Notes: generated by a model not told the origin, from the sequence alone. A stretch of DNA of 64,000 nt from Diplonema papillatum (GCA_030068145.1 JAPJBO010000095.1:248001-312000); one strand, 5' to 3'; positions 32,640 to 43,239 are shown, counted from the first letter of the stretch. Numbers and translations are program-made.

Positions 32640-32810
32640 AAGAATTCTGCTTTCTAACTTCAAACGTGCGCGAAGACGATGATTCGAATGAGTGCAAACG
32701 CCCGAAGCGCGACACGGTACGAATCGAAGAGGTAGGCATCCAGTGGCTAGTGTAGACTATCGCCCCAGATTCTTTGCATTCCAACCCAAAACTAACTTCA
32801 ATCTTCACGG
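32640..32810 (-). repeat. Inverted copy of the 27.2-kb tandem repeat unit
   Basis: Its reverse complement matches about 27205-27330, including 'cattcgaatcatcgtctt' and 'tgcaaagaatctg'. Confidence 0.7.
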
Positions 32811-32898
32811 TACTTCGCGACGGACGGACCGGCGTTGCTGTGCATCGGGGGACGGCATTTCGAAACGAGCGGCCGCCGCATTTCGCTGGATTTGCGAG

Positions 32899-32929
32899 AT
32901 ATGACTATTCTGGCAGGATCAACCAGGTT
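32899..32929 (-). rRNA. Fragment matching the 5' end of 18S rRNA
   Basis: On the minus strand it begins 'AACCTGGTTGATCCTGCCAG' and continues with 'AATAGTCATAT'. This is the near-universal start of eukaryotic small-subunit rRNA apart from one or two bases. Similarity stops after about 30 bases, so it is a fragment and not an rRNA gene. Confidence 0.7.
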
Positions 32930-32937
32930 TCTTGTCA

Positions 32938-33068
32938 CTCAAACCAGACTGGACCGAGGAAAATCTGACGGATCAGAGATTCCCCGATACCAGAGATTGT
33001 ATCGATTGTATCGTGTCAAGCCTAGATGCATTGATCATTCCATTCATTCTTCAGCTTTCAAAGGGGCA
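32938..33068 (+). repeat. Dispersed repeat beside the 18S fragment
   Basis: It matches 31366-31495 closely from 'accagactggaccgaggaaa' onwards. It abuts the rRNA-like fragment. Confidence 0.7.
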
Positions 33069-33160
33069 GTCGTTGTCATTCAAACCCGAACGACTCGATC
33101 GAGAAACGGTCAACCAGTCGAAGCCGAACCGAGAGTCGATAACGCAGTCGGGGAAAAGCA

Positions 33161-33456
33161 AAAATACTCGACGTAGCTGCTTCGACTCCGAATGGAAGGG
33201 GGGAAATATAGAGGTAAGGGGCTAATACAATACAAACACAATCTGATTTGTTCTTCGCTTACACCACCGTGTGTTGTTTTCTCACTCAGGATTTTTTGAC
33301 CTGTTGTGTTTGTGTGATTTGTCGTGTAGGGGTAGACCCGCATGACCTCACGCCCGTTCAACACGTGGTTCGGTAGTTACAGCACTTGGGATCCCTTCTG
33401 TTCTTTGTCGGGCAGCATCGTCGAGCATTTCCTTTCAAGCTGGCGCTTATGTAAAA
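33161..33456 (+). repeat. SINE-like family S1, full length
   Basis: About 295 bp from 'aaaatactcgacgtagctgc' to 'aagctggcgcttatgtaaaa'. Near-identical copies are at 44981-45276 and 46611-46904, and an interrupted copy at 52249-53374. There is no ORF and no clear pol III box. Confidence 0.8.
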
Positions 33457-33948
33457 GAATTTGCCAGGCGGACTCCCAACGGCTCGATACCCGGCAGGGG
33501 GTCCCATCCGTCACCCGGGCGCCTTCACATTTTCGGTGCCTCTCCAACTTCGCAGGACACCTCGACAACAGTATCAGGCGCTGTGTGAAGTGGGTGATAG
33601 ACAGCTGCTAAAGGTGCTTTCTAAAAGCCTCTGACCCCAGGAACGGTGTCTGTTCACCATGAAACGAAGCAGCCTAGTTGAGTCTCAGCTCATGACATGC
33701 GCTCGGATTGGCGCCGCACAAGCGGCCACCTTAAGTCACTCGTTTGTTTGTAAAGATTGCTCCAGAACATAGAATAGTGCTCAGGCAGAATCCTGCTCGC
33801 ATGCATGGTTTATGCGAGCGGAGGGAAGCCTTAGTTTCGTGTTTTAGACAGAACACTGCCTCTCGTGAATGGCATGTTTAGGGTAACCTCGAGTATTCTG
33901 GGCCGTAGTAAGTTCGTTTTACTGTTACGAGGGGCATGGCGCCAACTG

Positions 33949-34110
33949 CGAGAGTAGGAGAAAATATCAAGGGAAACTAGAGTTTTCGTTGACCACTACC
34001 CTGAGCCCAAATCCTGGACGTGGGTGCAGGTGGCAAATTGGCAAATGGTCATGATCAGAAGGTCCTACTTGGGGCGGTTCAGTTCCCTCACACATTGCAT
34101 GTGGCTAAAA
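33949..34110 (+). repeat. Dispersed repeat of about 160 bp, copy 2
   Basis: Close match to 1594-1755. Confidence 0.7.
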
Positions 34111-34307
34111 ACAAAAGAAATGGCATACTCTTCGGGTGTTGGTAGACTACCGAGACCTTGTCGCCAGCGCAGAGACCGGGCTTCTGTGTGTCGGATCGGT
34201 TTTGACTGTGCTAGAAGTTCACCTCTGACGCGTGTATGGACGACCCCAGCAGTCTCTATTAATCCAGACGAAACTCAAAAGGGAACCGCTAAATAGCGTT
34301 TCTCGCG

Positions 34308-34412
34308 AGCATTGAGTTCTTTTGAGTACATGAACCACATGGACTAGCATGCACTGCTGAGCATTGAGTGCTGTACAGTGCAAGCGCCATGAAGGCAAGC
34401 GAGCACTGTTGT
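34308..34412 (+). repeat. 'AGCATTGAGTTC' family, two forms in tandem
   Basis: The first form ('gagcattgagttcttttgag', then 'catgaaccacatgg') is followed directly by the form used in the RRM introns ('agtgcaagcgccatgaaggc'). The two sub-families are therefore related. Confidence 0.65.
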
Positions 34413-34623
34413 TTAAGCAGCAGCTCCCAAAACTTGCCGTGACATATATTTGATGCGAGGTAAAGGAGAGGTTCGGGGGGTTTGTTCCCCCTTTTTGAAG
34501 GGGGGGGGGGAGAAAGAAGTGCGTAGGTTTTGCTTTATTCTTTTACTTGTTAGTTGTCGACAACTTGTTTTGTGTTGAGGTGTCATTCAGATGTAGATCT
34601 AAAGCCGCCCACGTCAAAGTTTG

Positions 34624-34675
34624 TTAAGCATTGAGTTCTTTTAAGTACATGAACCACATGGATTAGCATGCACTG
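34624..34675 (+). repeat. Left flanking copy of the 50-bp repeat around the retrotransposon
   Basis: 'ttaagcattgagttctttta' plus 'catgaaccacatgg' plus 'tagcatgcact'. The same sequence stands at the other end of the retroelement (37408-37457). Confidence 0.8.
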
Positions 34676-34690
34676 TGTCGCCGCTTAAGG

Positions 34691-36535
34691 TTACTTTATG
34701 ACGTCGTCACCTGTCATTGCGTCGTCAAGGTCGAGTACTTGTGGCGCCAGGGGCGCTGGGCTTTCTTGCGGTTCTGGAGATTGCGTGGAGGGGCACAGGT
34801 GCGGACAATCTTGCACGTTTTTCACTCTCGAGGGCACTGGAGTGCTTGGGGACGTCGAACGTTTCTGGTAGCTGTTTGCTTTAAGGGCCATCCTCTTCCT
34901 TCGTTGCACCCCTGACTCGGGTGTGGTCGCCTTCGCCTTCTTCCGCTTGCGGCCGGCGATCGGGCTCTCCTTCGGGGTGCCGAGCACCCTCTTTTTCAAC
35001 GCTGGTCGTTCGCCGGTGCCTGGCGTTGGTGGCGGCCTCTTGGCTGCCCGTCCGGTCGTCGCCGTCTTCTGCTTCGCTACGGCGGGCGGCGCCTGCGCCG
35101 CGCGCTTTCCCGCCGGCGTTTCACGTTGTACGCCCCCCTGGGTGGGTGAGAGGGGTCTCTTCTTTTTGCTGTGTCCGGGGGTTGCCGGGGCGTTAGGTTC
35201 GTTTGGTTGGTGGTGGCCGCGGCGGCAGCACGCTGCCGGTCTCCTCTGCGTCAACGTAGGGAGCCTCCTGCATTCTTGGCAGGTTCCTCTGCCATGCGTG
35301 CGGCAGGCATGATGCCCGCTGCGGCAGCACGCCGCCGCCGTCTTGCACTCGCCGCACTTCGTCGTGCTGTGCTCCACGCACACGGCGATCGGCTGCCCAT
35401 CGTCAGCGTGGTGATGGTGCCGACAGCACATCTCTACCGTGGGTACGTCCCTTCGGACGAGTGCTCGGCACGCCTCACACTTCCCCTTGTGGTGGGTCGC
35501 GCAGGTGACGAGTGCTTTCTCTACTCCGACACCCGGCATATGTACGGGGTCGGGGTGCAGCTGTGGTGGGACAGGCAGGGCCCACCTCGCCGCTCTCTCG
35601 GCCGTCCAGTCCGGGTACGTCGGGCACTGCGTCCCTATATCGCTTCCCTTCACCTGCTCTTCGAGGATCGTCCCCGTGTGTGCCTCGCGAAAGCGGGGCC
35701 TGGGCCGCACCCCCGATATCCCCGTGATGCCCATGAACGACAGCGACGTCGTCGGGCATACTCTCTCGCCTCTCTCGCAACTCCCCAGCCCTTGCTGTGT
35801 CGCCAGCTTGTCCAAAGCGCTGATCATGCAGCGCAGGACGTTTCCTCGCTCCCTCACCCCCTTCGGTGTATTCTCGTGCAGCGGTATGCTGAGGCCTGAA
35901 AAGAGTTCAAAGTCGATGGCAAGCTCTAGCATTGACGCCTGCCCGTTCTCGGTCCACTCCATGTCTGATAGCCACGCCACCAACGCATAAAACGTCGGTA
36001 GTCCCCAGGCCTTGTTCCGCTCCCACGCCCATGCCGGGGCAATCCGCGCAAAGGGGTGGTCGAGCTTCTTGGCAGGCATCGCATCCGCTCTCGACCAGGG
36101 GGTCGTGGGGTTCCTGGCTACCCAGCCTCGTGCTTCGAGCCCTGCCCGTTCCGCTAGGATTTCAGCCATCATCTCCTGGAGCCGCCTTGAGAAGTGGGCA
36201 TTCTCGGGTACTACCACTCCGTGTTCCAGCGTGCATCTGGGCCAGTCGGCGCGGTTGGCCGCCATCAGCCCGGCATGTGCCTCTCGTCGCCGTATGTGCG
36301 AGTACGCTCCGCAGTCCCAAAATACGTGTTTCTCGTCCTCGGTATCGCCGCTTCCACAGTGCTTGCAGCTGGGCGCCTGCGGCTCAGCTCCGGCCTGCCT
36401 CATCCGCGACGTGAACTCAGCCGTGTTCACTCCTCCCGCCAACGCTACACGTATAAGCCTCGCGGTGTGCGCGGGACATTCTCGCATCTTCCAGAAGGAG
36501 TTCGTCCGCTCCAGGTCAGCCCTCGAATCCCGGCC
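34691..36535 (-). pseudogene. LINE ORF2 C-terminal part with zinc-binding motifs
   Basis: A long open frame (598 codons from ATG 36487) continues the retrotransposon. Near the start 'CKHCGSGDTEDEKHVFWDC' is the zf-RVT type knuckle found after RT domains. In the middle (about 35205-35515) three Cys/His repeats follow each other, each like C-x2-H-x5-C-x2-C and then 'CC-x3-HH'. The last 150 residues are Lys/Pro/Thr-rich and could bind nucleic acid. The ORF is intact to its stop at 34691. Confidence 0.75.
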
Positions 36536-37403
36536 GCCTCGCTACTAGACGGGACAGACAGGGGCCCTGGTCCCCATACGTGTCCACACTCCTCCATGCT
36601 CCTCATCGCCAGCCCAACTGGCCCCAGGGGTAGGTCCCCCTCGGCGTACCTTCCCCGGATGCTCTCCATCAGAGGCAGAAGTCGTGGCAACCTCTCGCAC
36701 GCCGCGTAGAACGCCGTCGTCACCCTATATGCTAGGCATGTACTGGGGTCCGTCAGGTGGCCCTTCTCCTGAAAATTTAGGACCATCTCCCTCGAGCGCT
36801 TTGGGTTGGATCCACCCCAGATCAGTCCCATCACCGACGTCGTCAGCCGTTTCATTGCCACCTTCGACACCGGCGCGAAAGAGCAGCCTGACAGCGCCGC
36901 CGGTAGCACATTCGACTGTACAATTCGGACCCGCTTCTCGTGCCGGAACGGCGCATGGCGGAGGCCTTCCGCCAGGGCAGCCGCCTTCTCCACCTTCTCC
37001 GAGTCGGACCTTTCTGTCCTATTCTTTGCCGTCGAGACTAGGACCCCCAGGCACGTGACAGATTTGCCAAACCGCAGCAGCGCATCCACGCTGCGGAGTC
37101 TGAGCGTCGACTGATGCCTACGTCTCGTCGAGAAGGCGACCGTTTTCTGGAGGTTTAGCTCCATTCCGGTGAGCGTGCAGAACTCGTCTACTACGTCCAC
37201 CCCCTTTTGCAGGGCGGCCTCCGACAGCCTGGATAGCAGCGTGGCATCGTCTGCGTACGACTTTGGGCTCACCCCCTCCGCTTCTTTCTTGACCGCCTTC
37301 ATCACTACCGACAGCAGGGCATTGATGAGGATGACGGACACAGGGCACCCTTGAAGGATACCATTGGTCACACTAAACTCCCTGCCCACCCCTAGAGGCA
37401 GCT
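36500..37403 (-). pseudogene. Reverse transcriptase domain (partial)
   Basis: The frame contains 'NGILQGCPVS' (RT motif 4/B region) and the catalytic 'SYADDATLL' (motif 5/C, near 37250), followed by thumb-like sequence with 'CLGVLVS' and 'LIWGG'. Motifs 0-3, including the first catalytic Asp, are absent. Coding sense passes to another frame around 36500-36540, where the RT frame soon meets a stop (36445). A single-base indel is the simplest explanation. Not functional as it stands. Confidence 0.85.
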
Positions 37404-37407
37404 TTGT

Positions 37408-37457
37408 TAAGCATTGAGTTCTTTTAAGTACATGAACCACATGGGACTAGCATGCAC
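37408..37457 (+). repeat. Right flanking copy of the 50-bp repeat
   Basis: Nearly identical to 34624-34675, differing by one inserted g ('catgggactagcatgcac'). Confidence 0.8.
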
Positions 37458-37499
37458 TTCATAAGCAGCGGCTGCCAAAACTTGCCGTGACGCCCACGA

Positions 37500-37630
37500 T
37501 CAAAGTAAGTAGGAAAGAAGAAAAGTTTCGTTGGCCGCACTATCCTGAGCCAAATCCTGGACGTGGCAAATGATCATGATCAGAAGGTCCTACTTGGGCG
37601 GTTCAGTTTCCTAACACACGTGTGTGGCTA
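37500..37630 (+). repeat. Dispersed repeat of about 160 bp, copy 3 (shortened)
   Basis: It matches 33949-34110, missing about 20 bp between 'ggacgtgg' and 'caaatgatcatgatcaga'. Confidence 0.65.
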
Positions 37631-37989
37631 ATACTCTCCTCGCCCGTCTCGCTGCTCCGTACTCGCTGCTCTCGTCCTTGCTGCTGCGTGATGTCAGATT
37701 GATGGTGCGTAACAAACGTAGAAAGGTCATGCAGAGATTATCGTGTGTATGCCACGAACTTCTTCGTGACGCCTCAGGACACTGGACTTGAAGATAAAAA
37801 TGGGCAAGGGTGGGTGGGCAAGCGAGGGGTAAAATTACGGTGTTCTTCTCGAGAGCGACGGGGTGATAACCTTTGTACAAGTGTTCGTTCTCGTCGGAAT
37901 AGTATTAATCTTCTAAGATCTTCGATCTTATACGACTAAAAAAAAAAAGAAATGGGGGGGGGGGGGAAGGTTCTAAAAAGACGGTATAC

Positions 37990-38706
37990 CTTGACGACGG
38001 CGCCCGTGATGATGAGGTCGCCTTCTTCGACGCTGAACCCGTGGCTGTGCAGCAGCCGGATCGCGCGGTGCAGCTCGGCGACGCAGTTCAGCTTCGCGGC
38101 GGGGCCGACGGGCGTTCCGTTGATGGACATGCACACGTCGCGCTCGCACAGCTTGTCCAGCGCATTCCCCAGGTCCCCGGCGGCGCAGATGGGTCGGAAG
38201 ACTACCGAGTGGCACAGGCCGAAGTCGGCGATTTTCTGCACGAGCCCTGCACCCGGGCCCTTCCGCACGCAGCTAGCCGCGATTTCGATCGCGACGCCGA
38301 CCTGGGCGACCGCCTTCTTCACGGCCTCTACGGGCATGGAGGGGTCCGCGTCTTTGCAGGGGAGCGCCTGCCCCATGATGAAGGCCCATTCTCCCTCCGC
38401 CACGCCCACCGTATCGATCCGGAGGGGGTCCAGCGTGCAGCCTGACTCGCGGATGAAGTCCTTCATCAGCGGTGCCACGAACGGCTCGGACATGCCGAAC
38501 GCCTTGAAGGCGCCGTCGGGGTTGTTGACGCCCACCTTCCACCCCACCCGGGGGCCGAGCGCCGGAGAGGCCAGCAGCTCGCGGTGGACGCAGTACGCGT
38601 CCTCCAAGCTCTGGACGGGCGCCACGTCCTCCACCTCCACCCACGTCCCGTCGAGCCGGGCGGTCGTGATCTTCCGCGCGATCGCTGCCGCGTCCATCGT
38701 CGGCAT
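37990..38706 (-). CDS. FAH-superfamily hydratase/hydrolase, first exon
   Basis: 239 GC3-rich codons from ATG (38706) to a clear donor AAG/GTATAC at 37990/37989, phase 0. The sequence follows 2-keto-4-pentenoate hydratase-like enzymes: 'GWKVGVNNPDGAFKAFGMSE' at 55-74, metal-ligand pair E104-x-E106 in 'EGEWAF', third ligand E141 in 'VAIEIA', and 'GDLIITGAVVK' at the exon end. The last 25-30 residues expected for the fold should be in a second exon that I could not find, so the gene may be truncated. Without splicing the frame reads on only to 37936 through a poly-C tract. Such enzymes act on 2-oxo acids in catabolism with Mg or Mn. Three copies of the 5' end lie upstream. Confidence 0.82.
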
Positions 38707-38862
38707 TTTGTGGCGCGAACGGGGGGGTGGGGGACCTGGATTACAGATAAAACAGTGGTGTCACCTGAGGAGGGGAATCTCAGGGCCGCCTACGTGATAA
38801 AGAAAGCCGGCTGCCGGCTTGTTCCGTGACACCTTTTATTACAGAGATCCTATTGTGTAGTT

Positions 38863-38935
38863 GGTTTTGAGCGGAACCTTGCTTGAGAATCTGGGGTTCC
38901 AGAGTCTCCGGAGACCCTGGTACTGTATACTTGGT
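38863..38935 (-). repeat. Intron 3' module in the hydratase upstream region
   Basis: 'ttttgagcggaaccttgctt' and 'ccagagtctccggagaccc' match the module seen before splice acceptors. The minus-strand ATG is about 160 bp downstream. An untranslated first exon with an intron ending near 'tgtaatccag' (38737-38746) is possible. Confidence 0.5.
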
Positions 38936-39113
38936 ATACTTAGTGTCGTAGTGCGTTGCTCAGGGTAGTCGAAGGCCTGACAATCACACTAATGCAACAA
39001 ATGTACACTTAGTGTCAGTGCATGTTCGTGTGGGTGTCTTGATTGACTGTTGCCACGGTCAATCCCTATCCCCTGGAACTGCATCGAATTGCCTGCCGCC
39101 GTTTAAGTTTAAA

Positions 39114-39343
39114 GTCTGGATGAAGTCCTTCATCAACGCCTTGAACGCGCCGTCGGGGTTGTTGACGCCCACCTTCCACCCCACCCGGGGGCCGAGCGCC
39201 GGAGAGGCCAGCAGCTCGCGGTGGACGCAGTACGCGTCCTCCAAGCTCTGGACGGGCGCCACGTCCTCCACTTCCACCCACGTCCCGTCGAGCCGGGCAA
39301 TCGTGATCTTCCGCGCGATCGCTGCCGCGTCCATCGTCGGCAT
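39114..39343 (-). pseudogene. Hydratase 5'-end copy 1
   Basis: ATG plus about 76 matching codons, with a 30-bp in-frame deletion removing 'FGMSEPFVAP'. The sequence then runs into unrelated intron-module sequence and stops at 39059. Residues 12-16 read 'KITIA' where the gene has 'KITTA'. Confidence 0.9.
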
Positions 39344-39750
39344 TTTGTGGCGCGAACGGGGGGGTGGGGGACCTGGATTAAAGATAAAACAGTGGTGTCA
39401 CCTGAGGAGGGGAATCTCAGGGCCGCCTACGTGATAAAGAAAGCCGGCTGCCGGCTTGTTCCGTGACACCTTTTATTACAGAGATCCTATTGTGTAGTTG
39501 GTTTTGAGCGGAACCTTGCTTGAGAATCTGGGGTTCTAGAGTCTCCGGAGACCCTGGTACTGTATACTTGGTATACTTAGTGTCGTAGTGCGTTGCTCAG
39601 GGTAGTCGAAGGCCTGACAATCACACTAATGCAACAAATGTACACTTAGTGTCAGTGCATGTTCGTGTGGGTGTCTTGATTGACTGTTGCCACGGTCAAT
39701 CCCTATCCCCTGGAACTGCATCGAATTGCCTGCCGCCGTTTAAGTTTAAA

Positions 39751-39980
39751 GTCTGGATGAAGTCCTTCATCAACGCCTTGAACGCGCCGTCGGGGTTGTT
39801 GACGCCCACCTTCCACCCCACCCGGGGGCCGAGCGCCGGAGAGGCCAGCAGCTCGCGGTGGACGCAGTACGCGTCCTCCAAGCTCTGGACGGGCGCCACG
39901 TCCTCCACTTCCACCCACGTCCCGTCGAGCCGGGCAATCGTGATCTTCCGCGCGATCGCTGCCGCGTCCATCGTCGGCAT
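39751..39980 (-). pseudogene. Hydratase 5'-end copy 2
   Basis: Apparently identical to copy 1 over the coding part, including the 30-bp deletion and the 'KITIA' variant. Confidence 0.9.
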
Positions 39981-40387
39981 TTTGTGGCGCGAACGGGGGG
40001 GTGGGGGACCTGGATTAAAGATAAAACAGTGGTGTCACCTGAGGAGGGGAATCTCAGGGCCGCCTACGTGATAAAGAAAGCCGGCTGCCGGCTTGTTCCG
40101 TGACACCTTTTATTACAGAGATCCTATTGTGTAGTTGGTTTTGAGCGGAACCTTGCTTGAGAATCTGGGGTTCTAGAGTCTCCGGAGACCCTGGTACTGT
40201 ATACTTGGTATACTTAGTGTCGTAGTGCGTTGCTCAGGGTAGTCGAAGGCCTGACAATCACACTAATGCAACAAATGTACACTTAGTGTCAGTGCATGTT
40301 CGTGTGGGTGTCTTGATTGACTGTTGCCACGGTCAATCCCTATCCCCTGGAACTGCATCGAATTGCCTGCCGCCGTTTAAGTTTAAA

Positions 40388-40617
40388 GTCTGGATGAAGT
40401 CCTTCATCAATGCCTTGAACGCGCCGTCGGGGTTGTTGACGCCCACCTTCCACCCCACCCGGGGGCCGAGCGCCGGAGAGGCCAGCAGCTCGCGGTGGAC
40501 GCAGTACGCGTCCTCCAAGCTCTGGACGGGCGCCACGTCCTCCACCTCCACCCACGTCCCGTCGAGCCGGGCGGTCGTGATCTTCCGCGCGATCGCTGCC
40601 GCGTCCATCGTCGGCAT
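40388..40617 (-). pseudogene. Hydratase 5'-end copy 3
   Basis: Same deletion as copies 1 and 2 but with 'KITTA', as in the intact gene. Confidence 0.9.
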
Positions 40618-40949
40618 TTTGTGGCGCGAACGGGGGGGTGGGGGACCTGGATTAAAGATAAAACAGTGGTGTCACCTGAGGAGGGGAATCTCAGGGCCGC
40701 CTACGTGATAAAGAAAGCCGGCTGCCGGCTTGTTCCGTGACACCTTTTATTACAGAGATCCTATTGTGTAGTTGGTTTTGAGCGGAACCTTGCTTGAGAA
40801 TCTGGGGTTCTAGAGTCTCCGGAGACCCTGGTACTGTATACTTGGTATACTTAGTGTCGTAGTGCGTTGCTCAGGGTAGTCGAAGGCCTGACAACCACAC
40901 TAATGCAACAAATTACACTTAGTGTCAGTGCATGTACGTGTGGGTGTCT

Positions 40950-41316
40950 TGATTGACTGTTGCCACGGTCGATCCCTATCCCCTGGAACTGCATCGAATT
41001 GCCTGCCGCTGTTTAAGTTTAAAGTCTCCGGGTGACCATCGTCGAAACGGTTTTTTCACGGCCATCGTTCCTGGGATGCATATTTTACTTACTGCGCTAG
41101 TGGCAATGCGCATTGCGTGTGTGGGTCTTTGTTGCCTGTTGCCGCGGTCGATCCATCCCCTGGAGCTGCATCGAATCGCCTGCCGCTGTTTAAGTTTGAA
41201 GTCTCCGGGTGACCATCGTCGAAACGGTTTTTTTTTTCACGGCCATCGTTTCCTGGGGAGCATATTTTACTTACTGCGCTAGCGGCAATACGCATTGCGA
41301 GTGTGGGTCTTTGTTG
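40950..41316. repeat. 183-bp tandem repeat, two copies
   Basis: 'gtctccgggtgaccatcgtc' plus 'catattttacttactgcgct' occur twice (about 41027 and 41204), with 'cccctggaactgcatcgaat' or 'cccctggagctgcatcgaat' in each. It continues the hydratase flank repeats. Confidence 0.8.
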
Positions 41317-41329
41317 CCTGTTGCCGCGG

Positions 41330-41441
41330 CGCCCGGGTGGGGTGGAAGGTGGGCGTGAACAACCCCGACGGCGCCTTCAAGGCGTTCGGCATGTCTGCAT
41401 GTCTGGGTGGTTTGTGGCACCGGTGATGAAGGACTTCATCC
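41330..41441 (+). pseudogene. Inverted internal fragment of the hydratase exon
   Basis: A plus-strand copy of codons about 52-86 ('GWKVGVNNPDGAFKAFGMS'). It keeps part of the segment deleted in the tandem copies, so it came from the intact form. It is scrambled after 'GMS'. Confidence 0.8.
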
Positions 41442-42419
41442 TCGACGGGACTTGATAGACTGACGTACCGTGATGCATGGCGTTCAACAGCGGCAGGCAA
41501 TTCGATGCCGTTCAACTGTGTCGCTGGTTTCACGCGAAGGGAAGAACAAAAAGGTGCCGCGGTTGCTTTGTATTCTCGGCCGGTGGTAGTGTTCGCCGCT
41601 TGTTTGCGAAAAACAGTTCTTTCTGATGCGTGACGGATGCTGGTCTTCTTCAAAGAAAGACAGTGAGAGAGAGTGAGAGAGCACATCAAAACAAGTCAAA
41701 GGGTAGTCGCGCCTTAGCAGTCCCGAGGCCTCTCCCCACCCACCTGCATGTGTTCTCGTGGTCATCGCTACCGCGCTAACCTTTCCCGAGAAAGAGAGAG
41801 AGGGAGAAAAGGGCTGCAAGACTCCGTAAGCGAGGAATGGAACCATGCACACAGGACACGGCTGAACGCGTCACATCCCAAGCACGTTCTTGCATACTCT
41901 CCCCACTCCTCTTCCTCTCGGGAGGCCAAAAACATGCTCCTGCGTGTCGTACGCTTTGTGCTGCGATCGGCCAGGTCTCAGTGCCGCTGCGGAAAAGGTC
42001 AAGTAGTAGCTGAGTAGGAGCTGACTGTCAATGATCGTCGTGCGTTTGCCACATTTCCTTCCAGCAATAGAGCGAGATTGTGTGAGGGAGCGAGAAGTCC
42101 TGTACCCAGTATGGTGGTTAATAGCATTCACCTAAGACTGGCGTCCTACAGGAGGTCGTGACGTGTGTTTTGCCGAGGGAGGGAGGTATAGGCTGTTTGC
42201 TGATGGTCGGTAAGCCAGCCACCTCCCCAACACGCAGCCCGTTTCTGTTGGAGTACGCAGAACCATCGGGAAAGCAGGATCTAGTGTTGCCTTCTTTCCT
42301 TTCACAAGCTTTCAAACGCGACGAGCAAAGACGTGCCTCCGAAATAGTCGATTTAGAGAGCCCGGCAGAGGCTTTTTTTCTGCTGCAAAGCTTTGAGCTA
42401 TATTAGTGTCCAGGTTTTC

Positions 42420-42500
42420 GTACGTAGTAGTAGTAGTAGTTTGAACTTGTTATGCAGCAACAATCTGTGTCGATAGCCTGCACGTAGTAGTAGTATGTGT
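42420..42500 (-). repeat. Inverted relative of the CTA-array locus
   Basis: Its reverse complement reads 'cagattgttgctgcataaca' then 'agttcaaactactacta', like 29300-29340, but with only about five trinucleotides. Other short (TAG)n runs are at 42491 and 42676. Confidence 0.75.
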
Positions 42501-43239
42501 CGCCCTAATCCGGGAACAAGTCAGGGAGAAGAGCGGAGCAATCTTTACAAACAAACGAGTGACTTAAGGTGGCCGCTTGAGCGGCGCCAATCCGAGCGCA
42601 CACAGCAGCAGTGACGCGTCGGCAGTATTTGCACTTCAGGATGGGGCTGCCGTCATGAGCAAAGCTTTTCGTACGTAGTAGTAGTAGTATGTGTCGTCTG
42701 CCGAAGCAGCCGGAGACAGCAGGCGCAGGGGGCAGGTCTTGCTTTACAATTCTCTTCTACATGGACACCCGCCCCCGGCAATCCCGACTGTCCAATCACT
42801 GTCGAGAAAGGTTTGTGCCCTATAGTGATGAGGTGGTTGACCAGGCCCCCACGAAGCCTTATACACAACACGGCTACAACACGAGGATGCAACCCTGCTT
42901 TGGTGTGCACTCAGCCATCACAGGGCCTCAGATCTCGCTACTTGACCTGACACAGCTGCCACCCAGAAGGCCGCAGCAGTAACCTTCGCAATGAAGGCAC
43001 GCGCGGCTGAGTATGTAGGCGATCCATACAACAGCTGCATCAGACGCAGCTTGATCCGAGAGCTCGCTAGGGGAGGTGACGCTGCTCACCTGCCAGTCTC
43101 ACAACTGACTGCTGCCCACACGGTTTTCGTACGAAAAAAAGACTTTCGCTCGTTGGTGTGTGCGGTTGATCGGTTTCCCACTTTTGTTTTTACCGTGAAT
43201 ATTCTTCAGGTTAGGAACCATCAGAACGCACTGGCTACG

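Larger units (their letters stand above)
34676..37403 (-). mobile_element. 5'-truncated non-LTR (LINE) retrotransposon
   Basis: The element runs from a partial reverse transcriptase at its right end to a Lys/Pro-rich tail at its left. It lacks an endonuclease and RT motifs upstream of 'GILQGCP', so it is truncated at the 5' side, as is common for LINE insertions. No poly-A tail is seen. It is bracketed by two copies of a 50-bp dispersed repeat. Confidence 0.85.
39114..40950 (-). repeat. 637-bp tandem repeat: hydratase promoter and 5' coding end
   Basis: Equivalent points (the same downstream ORF end at 38797, 39434, 40071 and 40708) are exactly 637 bp apart. Each unit holds the truncated first exon, the 5' flank, the intron module and the 'gttgctcagggtagtcgaag' block. 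The parental unit belongs to the intact exon. Three additional units follow. Confidence 0.95.

Noticed and set aside
34921-36548. Plus-strand ORFs of 90-240 codons over the LINE
   Set aside because: They are shadows of the GC-rich minus-strand retrotransposon frame.
39012-40740. Plus-strand ORFs of 81-140 codons in each 637-bp unit
   Set aside because: They are antisense to the hydratase exon and its flank, and repeat only because the unit repeats.
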